Source: Trema orientale
Taxonomy: Eukaryota > Streptophyta > Magnoliopsida > Rosales > Cannabaceae
Assembly: GCA_002914845.1 (NCBI GenBank)
Contig: JXTC01000176.1
Location: forward strand, 333,368 to 397,367
Reading direction: 5' to 3'
DNA: 64,000 nucleotides
The notes beneath the pieces are model-generated. The model searched no databases, was not told where the DNA came from, and saw nothing but the letters and a program-made list of their open reading frames with translations. The position numbers were made by a program, and so were the translations under genes. Positions 38,319-49,600 of the stretch are shown one piece after another. Positions within the stretch are counted from its first letter, which is position 1, and every line of letters begins with the position of its first letter.

Positions 38319-38485
38319 TTTTTTTTTTTTTTTTTTAAAAGTGGGGCTTAATTAATGACCACCACTTACTACAAATTAAAGGAAAATGACACACACACAC
38401 ATTACCAAGGTTTGAACCCCTGACCCTCCCAAACACACACACACAACCCTCAAACCTTGGGCCAACTGAGCTAGCCCCAATTGAC
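38319..38485 (-). mobile_element. tRNA-derived SINE, family A, copy 2
   Basis: It is nearly identical over its body to the copy at 5992-6168, with the same A box, B box, CA repeat and poly(T) on the plus strand. A perfect 11-bp duplication ctcttctagtc flanks it (38308-38318 and 38486-38496). Confidence 0.93.
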
Positions 38486-38496
38486 CTCTTCTAGTC

Positions 38497-39374
38497 CTTA
38501 CATAGGCTAATACCAAAGAAAACTCGAGGAAAAAAAAAAACAAAATTTACTCCACTCGTGTGAACACTCTCCTGTGACTTTATAAATATAAATCTTGCTA
38601 TCTTCTGCACTTTTTTTTGGCCTTTTTATTGAATTTTGACCCAATACAATGTTCAACATTCTTATGCCAGGTGTAATTGACAACTGGACAGATACCCAAA
38701 AAAAAAGTGCCTAACTGGACGGAGACAGAAGGGAGGGTCGTCCGGGTTTCCTAAACTACCCTTGGATTATTCTCAGAGTACCAAAATTAGCCCGCTGACT
38801 ATTTCTAAGTCCGCGATGAAGAAGGGTCAAACTTGACCGTACACAGCACCGTCCACAGTCCCCAATGTCACACGGGAGCTGAGGTACCCAACCAATCATA
38901 AAGCGGCTGTGCCAAGTTAAAAATACACATGTACACCTACCACTTCCAGACTTTTTATTTTTTGGCACCAGCAAAAAACACCGTGGAACATAATTTTGTG
39001 GGACAGTCCAGTCCACTAATCCTATGGTGGGGTTTGGGCCACCGGCCTACGGGCCTCATGCCTTCGATGTCTGTACCCGAGCCTAATTTTTAGGATGTGG
39101 CCCACTCAGATATGGCGGGGCCCATGGTAAAATTGCTGCAGAAGTAGACTTTAGGCTGTGTTTTGTAAATTGCTGGAAGGAAAAGGAAGGAAAAAAAAAT
39201 ATGATGGATACAAAATTTGAAGTGATCAAAAGGAAAATGGTTTTTGTCTAATATTATTTGGTATGCAGGAAGTAAAGGAAGATACTAATATGGTGAAATT
39301 ATAATTCACTCATTTTATATAACTTAATTTGTTTAGAAGTTGAAGACAAATGTGTAATTGTCTACTAAGAGCAA
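38497..39374. other. Intergenic DNA, no gene seen
   Basis: No bounded repeat was recognised. The minus-strand frame at 38756-39016 has no known domain. Confidence 0.4.
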
Positions 39375-39379
39375 GTATA

Positions 39380-39782
39380 TGTAACGCTCCAAGTCCCACA
39401 TTGAACATGCTCTGGGAAGATCATGGGTATTTAAGTGGTGGTTCATGAGCCCAAAAATACCTTCAAGTTAGCACTTTTGGGTGAGGCCCAGTGGTATTAC
39501 ATTTGGTATTAGAGCCGACCCAGTCCATGCCTATGTGGGCCTTGGAAGGCTACCATGGGCCGGAATAGTGGTGCATGTGGACCCTGCCCATAGGGGTTAT
39601 ATGTGGGCTATTGAATATGGATCCCCTAGCGAGGACGCTAGGCCCTTAACGGGAGGAGATTGTAACGCCCCAAGTCCCACATCGGATATGCTCTGGGAAG
39701 ATCATGGATATTTAAGTGGTGGTCCATAAGCCCAAAAGTACCTTCAAGCTAGCACTTTTGGGTGAGGCCTAGTGGTGTTACA
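39380..39782 (+). mobile_element. TRIM (terminal-repeat retrotransposon in miniature), 403 bp
   Basis: Two 122-bp LTRs (39380-39501 and 39661-39782) both start TGTAACGC and end TTACA and differ at only about ten positions. A primer-binding site TGGTATTAGAGC (39504-39515, one base from the initiator tRNA-Met complement) follows the first LTR. A polypurine tract GGGAGGAGAT (39651-39660) precedes the second. A perfect 5-bp duplication GTATA flanks the element. The 159-bp interior has no coding capacity, which defines a TRIM; mobilisation would need enzymes from another element. Confidence 0.96.
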
Positions 39783-39800
39783 GTATATGTACCTTTTCTC

Positions 39801-40540
39801 TAGGGGTGACAATTTAGATCGTGACACATTAACACGACTCGAAACTCATACGAAGTTAGCAGATTTAAGTTTATCCTAAATAAGTATATGTCAAAATAGG
39901 TTAAACACGATTAAATAGCGGGTCAAAAATATGTTAATCTGCTAAACCCGAAATTGACATGTTTAATCCCTTAAAAAAAAAAAGAAATTAACACGACTAA
40001 ATTTCTTGATACAAAGTATTATATTGTGTGCACATTGAGACTTAAGACTTCCAATTATATTTTATATGCTGAAACCTGAAAATTTTATTTTAATTTTAAA
40101 CTTCGAATTATGTATTATACTTATTTAAGTGACTATAATTGATTAGTTGTATTGAAAATATTAAATAAGTTAATAAATTATATCAAGTTATACTAAAAAT
40201 GCAAAATAAGTTAACATGTTAAGCTTAATAGGTCAACAGGTTACATCAGGTTGAACTAAACATGGCATATTTAGCATTGAGATGTTAACTTGAGTTCAAT
40301 TAATGGGTTAACTGGTAAACAAGTTATCAGGTCGTGTTAGGTTGGACACAACTTGAATACGACATGTTTAAATAACGTATTAAATATGTTATTTGTAGGT
40401 TAACTTATTTATTTAGCATGTTAGATAGAAATGATGACACTAACAATAAACATGTCATGTTTGAGTTTGTAGTTGCTCGTTATATATATACGTTTCGACA
40501 AGACACAAATACGGTAGAATAATACGAATTGCCAACCCTA
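39801..40540. mobile_element. Non-autonomous hAT element, 740 bp
   Basis: The left end is TAGGGGTGACAATTT and the right end is AATTGCCAACCCTA, giving imperfect inverted repeats. They are flanked by an 8-bp duplication (cttttctc at 39793-39800, tttttctc at 40541-40548; 7 of 8 identical). The interior is AT-rich with many gttaac/gtcaac words and no transposase. Confidence 0.85.
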
Positions 40541-40548
40541 TTTTTCTC

Positions 40549-42044
40549 TCTAATTTAGAGATTAAAAAAATATGGTGAGATCCATATTTATTTTTTTCCA
40601 TTCATTTTGCTATTTCCTCATCTTTTTGCTCACACTAAACATTTTTTGGTTTTTTTTTTTCATTGTTTCTCCAAATTTCCCTCTATCCTTTTCTTTCCTT
40701 ATACTTTCCCCCTACAAATATAGGCTTCCTTCGATGGAGGGAAATTTTAGAAGGATAGAAAGGATTGCAAAGAGAGATATAGAAGGAAAGGTAAAATCAT
40801 GTGTTTGACAAAAAGGAGAAGATGAGGAGGGGAGAGTAGAACTGAATCTATCCATATTTTATTTTATTAGGATAAGAGCGAATAAATGAAAATAGATGGA
40901 TAAATAATTACCGTGTATCCATTCTTTCAAGTTTCAACCTCCTTCCAGTAACAATGACTAATCTACTAATTTTCCAATTAAATTCATATCCATGTTTTAA
41001 CTTTTTTCCCAATATCAAATATAATAATGGATAGTTATATTCTCGTCTTCCCAACTTACCAAGCAACACTTCTTACTTTAAAAAAAAAAAAAAAAATTAC
41101 CAAACAACACGAGGATAGCTATTATTCTCTCCATGTTTTATACTCGATCATCCTTCTTTCTAACCCATCTCTCATACTCTTCCTCGTTCCTACCAAATAT
41201 TATGTTAGTATAATTTTTCGTGAGGAGATTAGTGGTATGATATAATTTTGTTTGAATTTTCTGGAAATTACTAGTGCAGAAAAGTCAAATTTACAAGGTT
41301 TTGGAAGTGGGCCACCTCCTCTTAAAACATGTAATTTAAATCTTAGTTGCGAACTTTTTATTTTATTTTTAAAAATAACATATTGTAAATTTGTAATGAT
41401 GGATTTCCTAATTAATTAGTATTTTAAAAAGAAGGGTGGCTAATGGAGGCATCAATACTTAAAGAGTATGCATGTAATTAATTTTTTTTTTTCAACAATA
41501 ACCATATGGACGTTCTTTCGTCTTTAATCTACTTCTATTGCCAGCACACTGATTTGATCTACTGTACTAAACCATTGTGCCGAAAAAAGTGAACTATAGA
41601 CTTCATACGAATCAATAACAAGTGGAAGATCTACCCATGTAATTAAATAAGCACATGATTCACACCAATGATGGTTGAATTGACGAAATTGTCGTATCAT
41701 CCGAAATATCAGTCACTCCAGTCTCCATATATGTCTAGTCATTTTCCAAACGCAAATACAAGTACATGACACCATAGCCAAACATTCTTGTAACGGGACA
41801 TTATAAGCTCTCCACGAAGAACATGTGATTCAAAAGAATATGGCTGGAAATTGCCTGAAAATCATATAAATTCTGACTTTTGAATTGTTCGATTCTGACT
41901 GATCATTATTGGTATATGCTCTCTCTCTCTCTCTCTCTCTCTCTGGTTTTAATAATTATAGTAAGCCCATTACCGTGATTTAACTCCATATAAGTGGTAG
42001 GATACAATAATCACACATACATATTGATAAAAGATATTTGAATG
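40549..42044. other. Gene-free DNA with a (CT)n microsatellite
   Basis: Holds a tail-only scar at 41070 and (CT)13 at 41919-41944. Frames at 40572 and 41027 are low-complexity and not believed. Confidence 0.45.
41070..41096 (+). mobile_element. Tail-only retroposon scar, plus strand
   Basis: TTCTTACTTT followed by an A run lies between two 14-bp repeats ttaccaagcaacac / ttaccaaacaacac (41056-41069 and 41097-41110; 13 of 14 identical). Confidence 0.65.
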
Positions 42045-42390
42045 TGTGTATTTGAATGTGTGTATTTGAATAGAAATTGTGGAATGGGTTATAATTGGAA
42101 TGGAAGACATTTGAATGGAAAAAATAGTGGAATGGGTTATAATTAGAATGAGAGTATTGGAATGGACCATTCAAAAACACCTCTTCCCCTCCATTCTCAT
42201 CCAAGACACAAAAATCTATTCAAATAGTTGATGTGACTGATGAACCATTTGAATGGAAAAACTAAATTGTTGAAACAAACACTCATTCCAAATGACCATT
42301 TGAATGGAAAATTTAGAGTTGTTGAAACAAACACCCATTCAAATGAATTTTCCATTCCAATGAAATAGAATGGGCGAACCAAACGGCCCC
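42045..42390. mobile_element. MITE fragment with a GGGGCCGTTTGG end
   Basis: The right end, read on the minus strand, begins GGGGCCGTTTGGTTCGCC, a terminus typical of plant MITEs. Inside, the word atttgaatgg/aatgggt recurs many times in both orientations. The left end is not recognisable, so the element is probably truncated. Confidence 0.55.
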
Positions 42391-42467
42391 AATAGCATTT
42401 CAATTTTTATGTGTAAATAATTATATGTACATTAATATTTTTAGGGAATTTCTAGACTACGGTAGCC

Positions 42468-42489
42468 TTTTTTTTTTTTTTTAGTGGAG
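42468..42489 (-). mobile_element. Tail-only SINE scar
   Basis: A T run plus AGTGGAG lies between 8-bp repeats cggtagcc (42460-42467 and 42490-42497). On the minus strand it reads CTCCACT-poly(A). This matches the last bases of the family-A SINE (CTCCACTTAAAA), so it may be that SINE cut down to its tail. Confidence 0.6.
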
Positions 42490-43317
42490 CGGTAGCCAAT
42501 TGCTGGAATCTAATTGGGCTAAAAAGAGAAGGAGCCCACTTTATTTGTTCATGAAAATATACACTCTGTCCCATTGAATTAGGAATTTATAATCCCCTGT
42601 TTGGCAAAATATTTGGAAAAAAAAAATCTAAAATATAGTCATAAAAAAAAAAAAAACCTTTGGAAACTTGATCAAAGATTCTGGGATGAATTAAGAAGAT
42701 AACCAAGGTATCGACAAAGAAATTGAAACAACAATATCAAAGAAATCCATTTTAGACTTGTTTTGCTTCCTCTCTCTCCTGCTTACATCTTTGTATGGTA
42801 TACCTTGTGTCAAAGACTCAAAAGAACAAAAACTCCTCAGAGCTGGAAAAAAAAAAAAAAAAAAAAGCAAAAAAAAATGAAGAATTCCATTTGTAATTTC
42901 CATTCATTTTTATGTGGCGATTCGGAAAAAGAATTTGTACACTGTTGATAATATTCGATCAAAGACTTGATTTCATATATTGTGGGTCTGGACTTTTCTT
43001 TTTTTTCCCCCTTTTTAGTGCTGTGAAAATTCATCGATATTTGCAAATCGTCAATCAAAAGCTCGGTTATCAATTTTTGCTGACCTTTAATCTAAGTTTT
43101 TTTTTTTTTTAAACCATTTGAAAAAGAAAAAAAAAATCTCAATCCTTGTCCGAAGAATAAAAAAAGAAAAAGAAAATCTGAGATCTAGAATTTACATAAT
43201 GAAACAACCATAGAATGCAAGAAATCTAATAACAAGAATAAGAAAAACTCAGATTTAAAACAAAGTAGTTCCTTATTTTTCTTCCATTCAGTGCATATGA
43301 ATCCATGTAGATCCTAA

Positions 43318-44192
43318 GAGGCTGTTTGGCATTATTTTTTGTTTTCTGTTTTCAGAGTTGTATTTTAAAAAATGAGAACAAAAACTGTTTTATAATGTTT
43401 TTAGAAAACAATAGATGTTTGGTAAATGTTTTCTAAAAATATTTTTTAGGAAAAAAATTATATGAATATAAAAAATCATATTTGTATTATAAAAAAAAAT
43501 ATTTAGAAAAAAAAAGTCAAGAGGAAGTGAAGAGATATAAATTCAAATAAGGAAACAAGGAGAAAGAAAGTCATAAGAAAAAATGTAATGAAAGATAATT
43601 ATGATAGAGAAAGTGATAAGAAAGAATGAGGACATAAAAAGTTTTAAGAAAGATAGAAGGAAAAAAAAATAAATAAAAATACATAAGAGAGAGAAAGTGA
43701 TAAGAATGTATGGAGAAAAAAAATAAAGATAGAGAAAGTTATAAAAAATTAAGTAGCAATAGAGAATAAGGAGAGATAATGTGATTAAAAAAAATGAAGA
43801 GATAGAAAATGATGAGAGATGAAGTGATGAAATAAAATGAGGAAAGAGACAATGATAAGAGAAAATGAGGATTGAGAGAATGAGAAGAGATAAAATGATG
43901 AAAGAGAATGAGGAAAGAGAAAATGACGAAAGAGAATGCGGTAAAAAAAAGTGAGGAGAGAGAAAGTTATAAGAGAATGTGTATATAAAAATCATGTGAA
44001 AGAATTATTTTATTCTTTTAGAAAAAGAAAAAGTTAATAAAACACTTTGAAAACAACATTTTGTTGTTCTCTGAATTTTCTATTTTCTTTAACTCTGTTT
44101 TTAAAAACTATTTTTAGATAACAATGGTAAACACCCTTACTTGTTCTCATATTAAAAAAAACAGTTTTTTAGTTATGATGCCAAATAACTCC
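43318..44192. mobile_element. Tourist-like (PIF/Harbinger-type) element with a purine-rich core
   Basis: Inverted ends GAGGCTGTTTGGCAT and, on the minus strand, GGAGTTATTTGGCAT are flanked by TAA (43315-43317 and 44193-44195). A TAA/TTA target and a G-rich GTTTGG terminus are Tourist features. Positions 43500-43995 are a degenerate tandem of gagaaagtgataagaaagaa-like units, almost free of pyrimidine runs on the plus strand. There is no transposase. A 3-bp target is weak evidence alone, so the superfamily is tentative. Confidence 0.6.
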
Positions 44193-44195
44193 TAA

Positions 44196-45504
44196 GGCTC
44201 TCAAGGCCGTTAAGAAAGAAGATAAGTGATCACTTTTGAGAACTACTATAGGAGAGTATAGGAAGTTGGATTTTTAAGAAATAATTAGAGAACTAAAATA
44301 AAAGTGAAGGATTCACCAAAGAGATATAGAAGCACAAGAGGAGAGAGGGTTGGGTGCAAGATAATATGGGTGCGTATTATTTTCTTTTCACCGTCAGATG
44401 TTAATCGAATGGACTATAAGTATGTCAATTAATACTATAATCATACGGTAAAAACACTTTACCATACTCTAGAAGCTCCTAATCAGGAGATTCTCCACTT
44501 AATTTTGTCTTTTCTTTTTAAAAATTTTAATTATTACACATATTTATAATTTTTTAGCCTAAATCATGTCCAAAATTTCTACTAAAAAGTATAGAAAATA
44601 TAATATAACCCCTACAAAATAGATAAAATATAATTTTAGTCCTATTAAACTAAAATTCTGCTCCGTCTCTACTCCCAATATTTATTTATATATCTCCCCT
44701 CTTGTATATATCCAAGTTGTTATTAAAGCCGCGCGAAAACTGACTTATCATGACTTCAAATAAATGGTGTGCTCGGTGAATGAGGAGGGGATTTTTGTTC
44801 AGTCAAATAAAATTTTCATAAAATTCTAAGTTACAAGGGTGAAATTAAAAGTTTATGTTACAATTTCAGCTATAGAAATGTAGTTTTCACTGATAATGGG
44901 TTCAATTTTTGAAAATCAAGTACTACATTGATATATTTATAAAGGGCGTTTTGCAGCATAACGAATGTCAAGACTTCCAAGTTTAATGACCTAGACTACG
45001 TCCTTAGCACAAAAAAAAGGGACTATTTTTGGGGCTAAAAAATAGTAATAAGCAATTATTAAAAAATCACAATAACATTTGAGCTAGCGAAAATATGTTC
45101 ACAATGAAGGGAGGTTATATATGTAAATTTAGTGATATATTCCCAACAAAACATATACAGACGACTTTGAAAAGTTCACGGTCCCCCTTTGTCCGTGCAA
45201 AAGTAGCCACTTTGTATGAACTATCGAAACACTGAAAAGGCTATAGCGTGTGGGTATCTATTGACGCCATTATACTGCAACATAAGATATGTGTTGTCCA
45301 AATCTTTCCAATTATCAATTTTTCCAGAGCACTAGTGATGTACTTTGTACACAAGATTTGAGTTTATTATGCCACTAGGTCCTTAAAGTCACTTAAGGCA
45401 TTGCTTTCAATATTGCATGCGTATGACTAACCACACGTTTCTCTCATTTGCTAGCTTCTTTCTCTTTAAATATCGAACTTTTTTACAAAATGAAAACTAA
45501 ACTA
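44196..45504. other. Gene-free DNA
   Basis: AT-rich, with no coding frame or bounded repeat recognised. Confidence 0.45.
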
Positions 45505-45514
45505 TTTTATTTTA

Positions 45515-46070
45515 GAGATAATAACAAAAATATCTTTTGAGTTTGATGAAATGTTCAATATATCTCTTCAGTTTTTATAAATTATAAAAATATCTTCTTT
45601 GATTGGCAACTTAATACAAATTTCACTCTTATAGCTTATTAGGTTAAAATTAACAAAAAAAATGTCAAAATTACTCTCTTTTTAAACTTGTAACCAAACA
45701 AATATTACTCAAAGAATAATAAATAGTGTTCTGTGAAGAAAAAAATAATGGTGGATGAAAGAGAAAAATGACTAAGAATAAGAAGATTTTGTGAAGAAAA
45801 ATCTTGTATAATTTTTTCAAAGAAACTTTTTCATTTTTTTTAGCTATTTAATTGTATTTCAGTAATGGTATCTTGGTCATTTCAAAAAAAATTGTTTGTT
45901 ACAAGTTTAGAGAGAAGGTAATTTTGACATTTTGTTTGTTAATTTTGACCTAATAATCTATAAGGGTGAAATTTGTATTAACTTATTAATCAGAAGGGAT
46001 ATTATTATAATTTATAAAAACTGAAGAGATATATTAAGCATTTCATCCACAGATATTTTTGTTATTATTC
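45515..46070. mobile_element. Foldback MITE, Mutator type, 556 bp
   Basis: Each end of about 180 bp is the imperfect inverse of the other. For example, left aacaaaaatatctttt and tcttcagtttttataaatta reappear inverted at the right. A perfect 10-bp direct repeat TTTTATTTTA flanks it (45505-45514 and 46071-46080). Long inverted ends with a 9-10-bp duplication point to a Mutator-type MITE. It is not obviously related to the 0.2-3.7 kb element. Confidence 0.85.
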
Positions 46071-46453
46071 TTTTATTTTATTTTTTTTAGAAAAAGAACT
46101 CTTTTAATATTTCTTAGCTGGTTTTTAACTTTAAATGCAAATATCTACTTGTATATAATCATTTTAGTGTCTCCATTGCTACATAGAAGCACGCATCTGC
46201 AAGTGAACGAGTGGCTGTCAGACAAATGGTACCTTATCTTTCTAGATCTATCTATGTATCACTACTAGTTTGATATCTTTTGCCTTTGGGACCAAAATAA
46301 AAAATTATACTAATTAATTATTAATTAGTAAGATTATTCTAGTTTCCATCACATGCTCCTAATAACATTTTTTATTATAGAAACTAGTAGGTTCTAAATA
46401 TACCGCATCCTGGAAAAAGTGGCTAATCCATGAACACTAATAAACAAAGCGGT

Positions 46454-46680
46454 GAGTGGTGGCACGTGTCACTTCATTCCACGCACTGGTAATGAAATGG
46501 CCATTCATTCCACGCACTGGTAATGAAATGGCCATACACTTGCTAGAAATGTTGTTTCCTGTACTACTGATTGCGTGTGGTTTGATATTTTTTCGGCTTG
46601 TATTGCCACTGTTGTGGCTAAAGATGCGTTGAGCTATTGAAGCTTCCCGGTTTGTTTTCAAAAAAAAATAATAATAAATA
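46454..46680 (+). mobile_element. 5'-truncated LINE (RNase H tail plus 3'UTR)
   Basis: A frame ending at about 46640 reads LARNVVSC, CVWFDIFSACIA and VVAKDALSY, the pattern of the end of plant L1-type RNase H. A short 3'UTR and an A-rich (ATA/AATA) tail follow. A 15-bp duplication aataaacaaagYggt flanks it (46439-46453 and 46681-46695). Upstream of LARN a one-base frameshift is needed, and a 32-bp unit is duplicated in tandem (46473-46504 and 46505-46536). Only about 227 bp of the LINE was copied. Confidence 0.8.
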
Positions 46681-46695
46681 AATAAACAAAGTGGT

Positions 46696-49600
46696 TTGAT
46701 ATTCCAATTAGTGATTAAGACATATGTTCATCCTTTTTTGAGACAACGGGTGAAATTCTTAGGTGAAAAAAAGAAATAAGCGGCACTCAATATATTGACT
46801 GGTCATTTATCAAACTCGCTTATTGATTTTTACACATTCGGATTTTGGCCCGCGAGCCAAGCTATTTCCAGGATTATTAAATGAGAAAAATAATTAACAT
46901 GCGCTAAATGTCAAATAATTAATGGGGTCGGTGGAGCCGTACGTATGTAAGGCCAACCTACGGTCCCCCTGAACTTTATTTTTGTTTTTAAATTTTTTCT
47001 AAAATTAATATTTTCACCTCCCAAAATTAGCCTTTATTGCATCTATGAACTTATATAATGTTAAGTTTGTCTTTTCCCGTTTTGAGTTGGGCCATCTTCA
47101 CAAATAAAGCTTATCTGATTTTTGCCTCGAATTACGAAAATATATGATAACTTTCTGGTAGCTAGATCAATCGTTAATTGGTAAGCAATCTTTATAAATT
47201 TGATGCAGTTGGAAGATAAAATTCCAAATTAACCAAAACCATTAGCGAGACGTACATTTACAAAAAAATTAGGATTCATTTAGGATATAATTAGAATCTT
47301 ATTCTATAAATTCAAAAACAAATTTCATGTAAAAAATTGGTACAATAAAATATTTATTCTATTAACTTTCTAAATAAAAATTATTTCTAAATTTGTAGAA
47401 TAGAATTGAATGCTGTACTAAACATAGAGTGTCCAGTTATATCTGGCTAAACTAAATAATGGGGCAGTTATGTGTTCAAAGCCCATATTTTGGAAGTATC
47501 TGAGCCCAAGTATCAAGGAAATAAAAAATAAAAACTGGGATAAGGGTTCATTTGTCACCTTCATACATGTCTTATCTTATTTTCGTGTTTGTAATTGGTA
47601 AACAAGTAAGAGATAAATTTGTGATTTACTTCTAGATTGTTCGTATGAGCTGGTATGATGTAGTGATAAATTAGGATTTAGCTCCAAAGGAACATAGATT
47701 AAAAAAAATAAAATAGACAAAATTCAACAAGTGGCCCAAGATTAATAGGCCATTGGTGCATACAGCCAATACCAATTTTAAATCTTTTTTTTTTTCTAAC
47801 AAAAACTCAAGAGAATAATATTAATAAAAAATTGAAAAAAAAAAGCTTCATTTACAAAGCAGAGGATTACGATTTCAAACTCCTAAAAAAAAGAGATCAA
47901 AAGTGGATCACAAACCCAACAACATCATGAATTGTGAGCTACCATAATTCTCCAAAAAAAAAAAAAGATAATAATAAAGACCACCAGCAAATAATTGTCT
48001 TTACCTGCTGCTAAAGTGCATTCTTTGTGGGTAGATTATAATTCCAACACTAAGTAAGATCAATATTCACTAAAAAAAAAACCAATCCATCCTCATTACA
48101 GATCTAAATCAAATAAAAAATTCTCAGATTCTATATCTGATAAATAGAATTTAAAACCACATAGATCAAAGATCAGGTGATACAAAAATCCACACAAACG
48201 TGTTACTTCAATCATATCTAAATCTGGACTTACTAAAAAAATAAAAGAAAAAAGAAAAAGTCTCTCATCCCCGAAAAAGATCAGAGAGTAGAAGGGAGGA
48301 AGAGGAGGAGTCAGGGAAGGAGATCAAAGCACTCTCTCTTCGGCCTATTGTGAGAGCGACGACAGGTATATTTTGGGAGAGAAAGAGAATGTAGGCTAGA
48401 TTTTTTTGAGAGAAAATGGTATCGTTCAATTTTAAATCCTTTTTTAGTCCCCAGTAATCATGACGAGTTTTTGTTTTAGTTCTTAAATTAGACTTTATAC
48501 CCAATGTGGTAGTTATTTGAGTATAGAAATTAATCACTTAACTAAACTTGTAAAATTGGTTAGCCTCTGCGAAAAAACTTACTAAAAATTTTTCTGACTT
48601 TGTACTAAAGTCAAGGATAAAAAAGGTTATCGTGTATAGAAAAATGAGGTTGTTGGTTATTAAACTTTCCCAGAAGGCTTTACCCTAAGTACTTAAATAA
48701 GAAAATATCAATGATTGGGAACCATACATATAATTAATCCAGTGAGAAAGCAATGCCAATTGAGTTTCACATGTTCTTACTGAAGCTAGCAGATAGTATG
48801 TTATATATATATATATACGTATGTTAATGCGATGGACTATAATATTTATAAATATATATAAACATTTTTCTGTGATAATTATAATTTACAGAATGGGTTT
48901 TGTTATCATATAGATTGACTTCATATTGTTCTTGACCGTTCGAGCTTTTCCAAGAAAAAGAAAATGTACGTGACCCCGCGAAGCTGGTTGTGGATTATAC
49001 CTTTGCCTCATACTAGTATTAATTTGGTGATTATCTGCAAACTCATGGACCAAGAATTCATTGACCATGTCATGTATGGATTCAATCAGAGGTGGGTACG
49101 TAAGTTTCGTTATCTCATTGATAGTATATACCATTAACTAATTTAATTTTTTCTTAGTTAATCCTCTCAAGAAAACTATTTATCTATATTTGTTCACCAT
49201 GGTTTGAACAATGCTAATACTAGATTGAAACTTTACCTACGTACTTAGCAATAGTTTATTATTTTATTTAGTATGTATATTAATTATTATATAAACCAAG
49301 TGACTAAGATATATTAATATTTTTGCGGAGGGCATATGTTGGCAAAGCCAAAGCGAATCCGAACATGTTACAAAAAAGTCAAAGACAAAAGACTTAGCTT
49401 GAACTAATTGTTAAATTTCTTTGCAGTTGAATAATTTATATCTTGATTATTTATGCCACAAGTCTATGACCCTGTCCAAATTTCAGTTTTTATATTTCAA
49501 TCTTTTGTCCAATGCAAGTATACAATAGAAGGTTCAAAGCATCTTCTTTCTCAAAAAAAAAAAGCTTCTTCATGACTTGATCTGATCAAATCATTGTAGG

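Noticed and set aside
43543-43995. 150-codon minus-strand frame rich in F, S and L
   Set aside because: It is the translation of a purine-rich minisatellite inside a Tourist-like element.
48240-48420. CT-rich minus-strand stretch that looks like a 5'UTR
   Set aside because: No coding sequence follows within a plausible distance; could be part of a TE, but no boundary was found.
49500-49580. Possible eighth tail-only scar at the A-run near 49552
   Set aside because: The flanking repeats (agcatcttctttc / agcttcttcatg) match too poorly.
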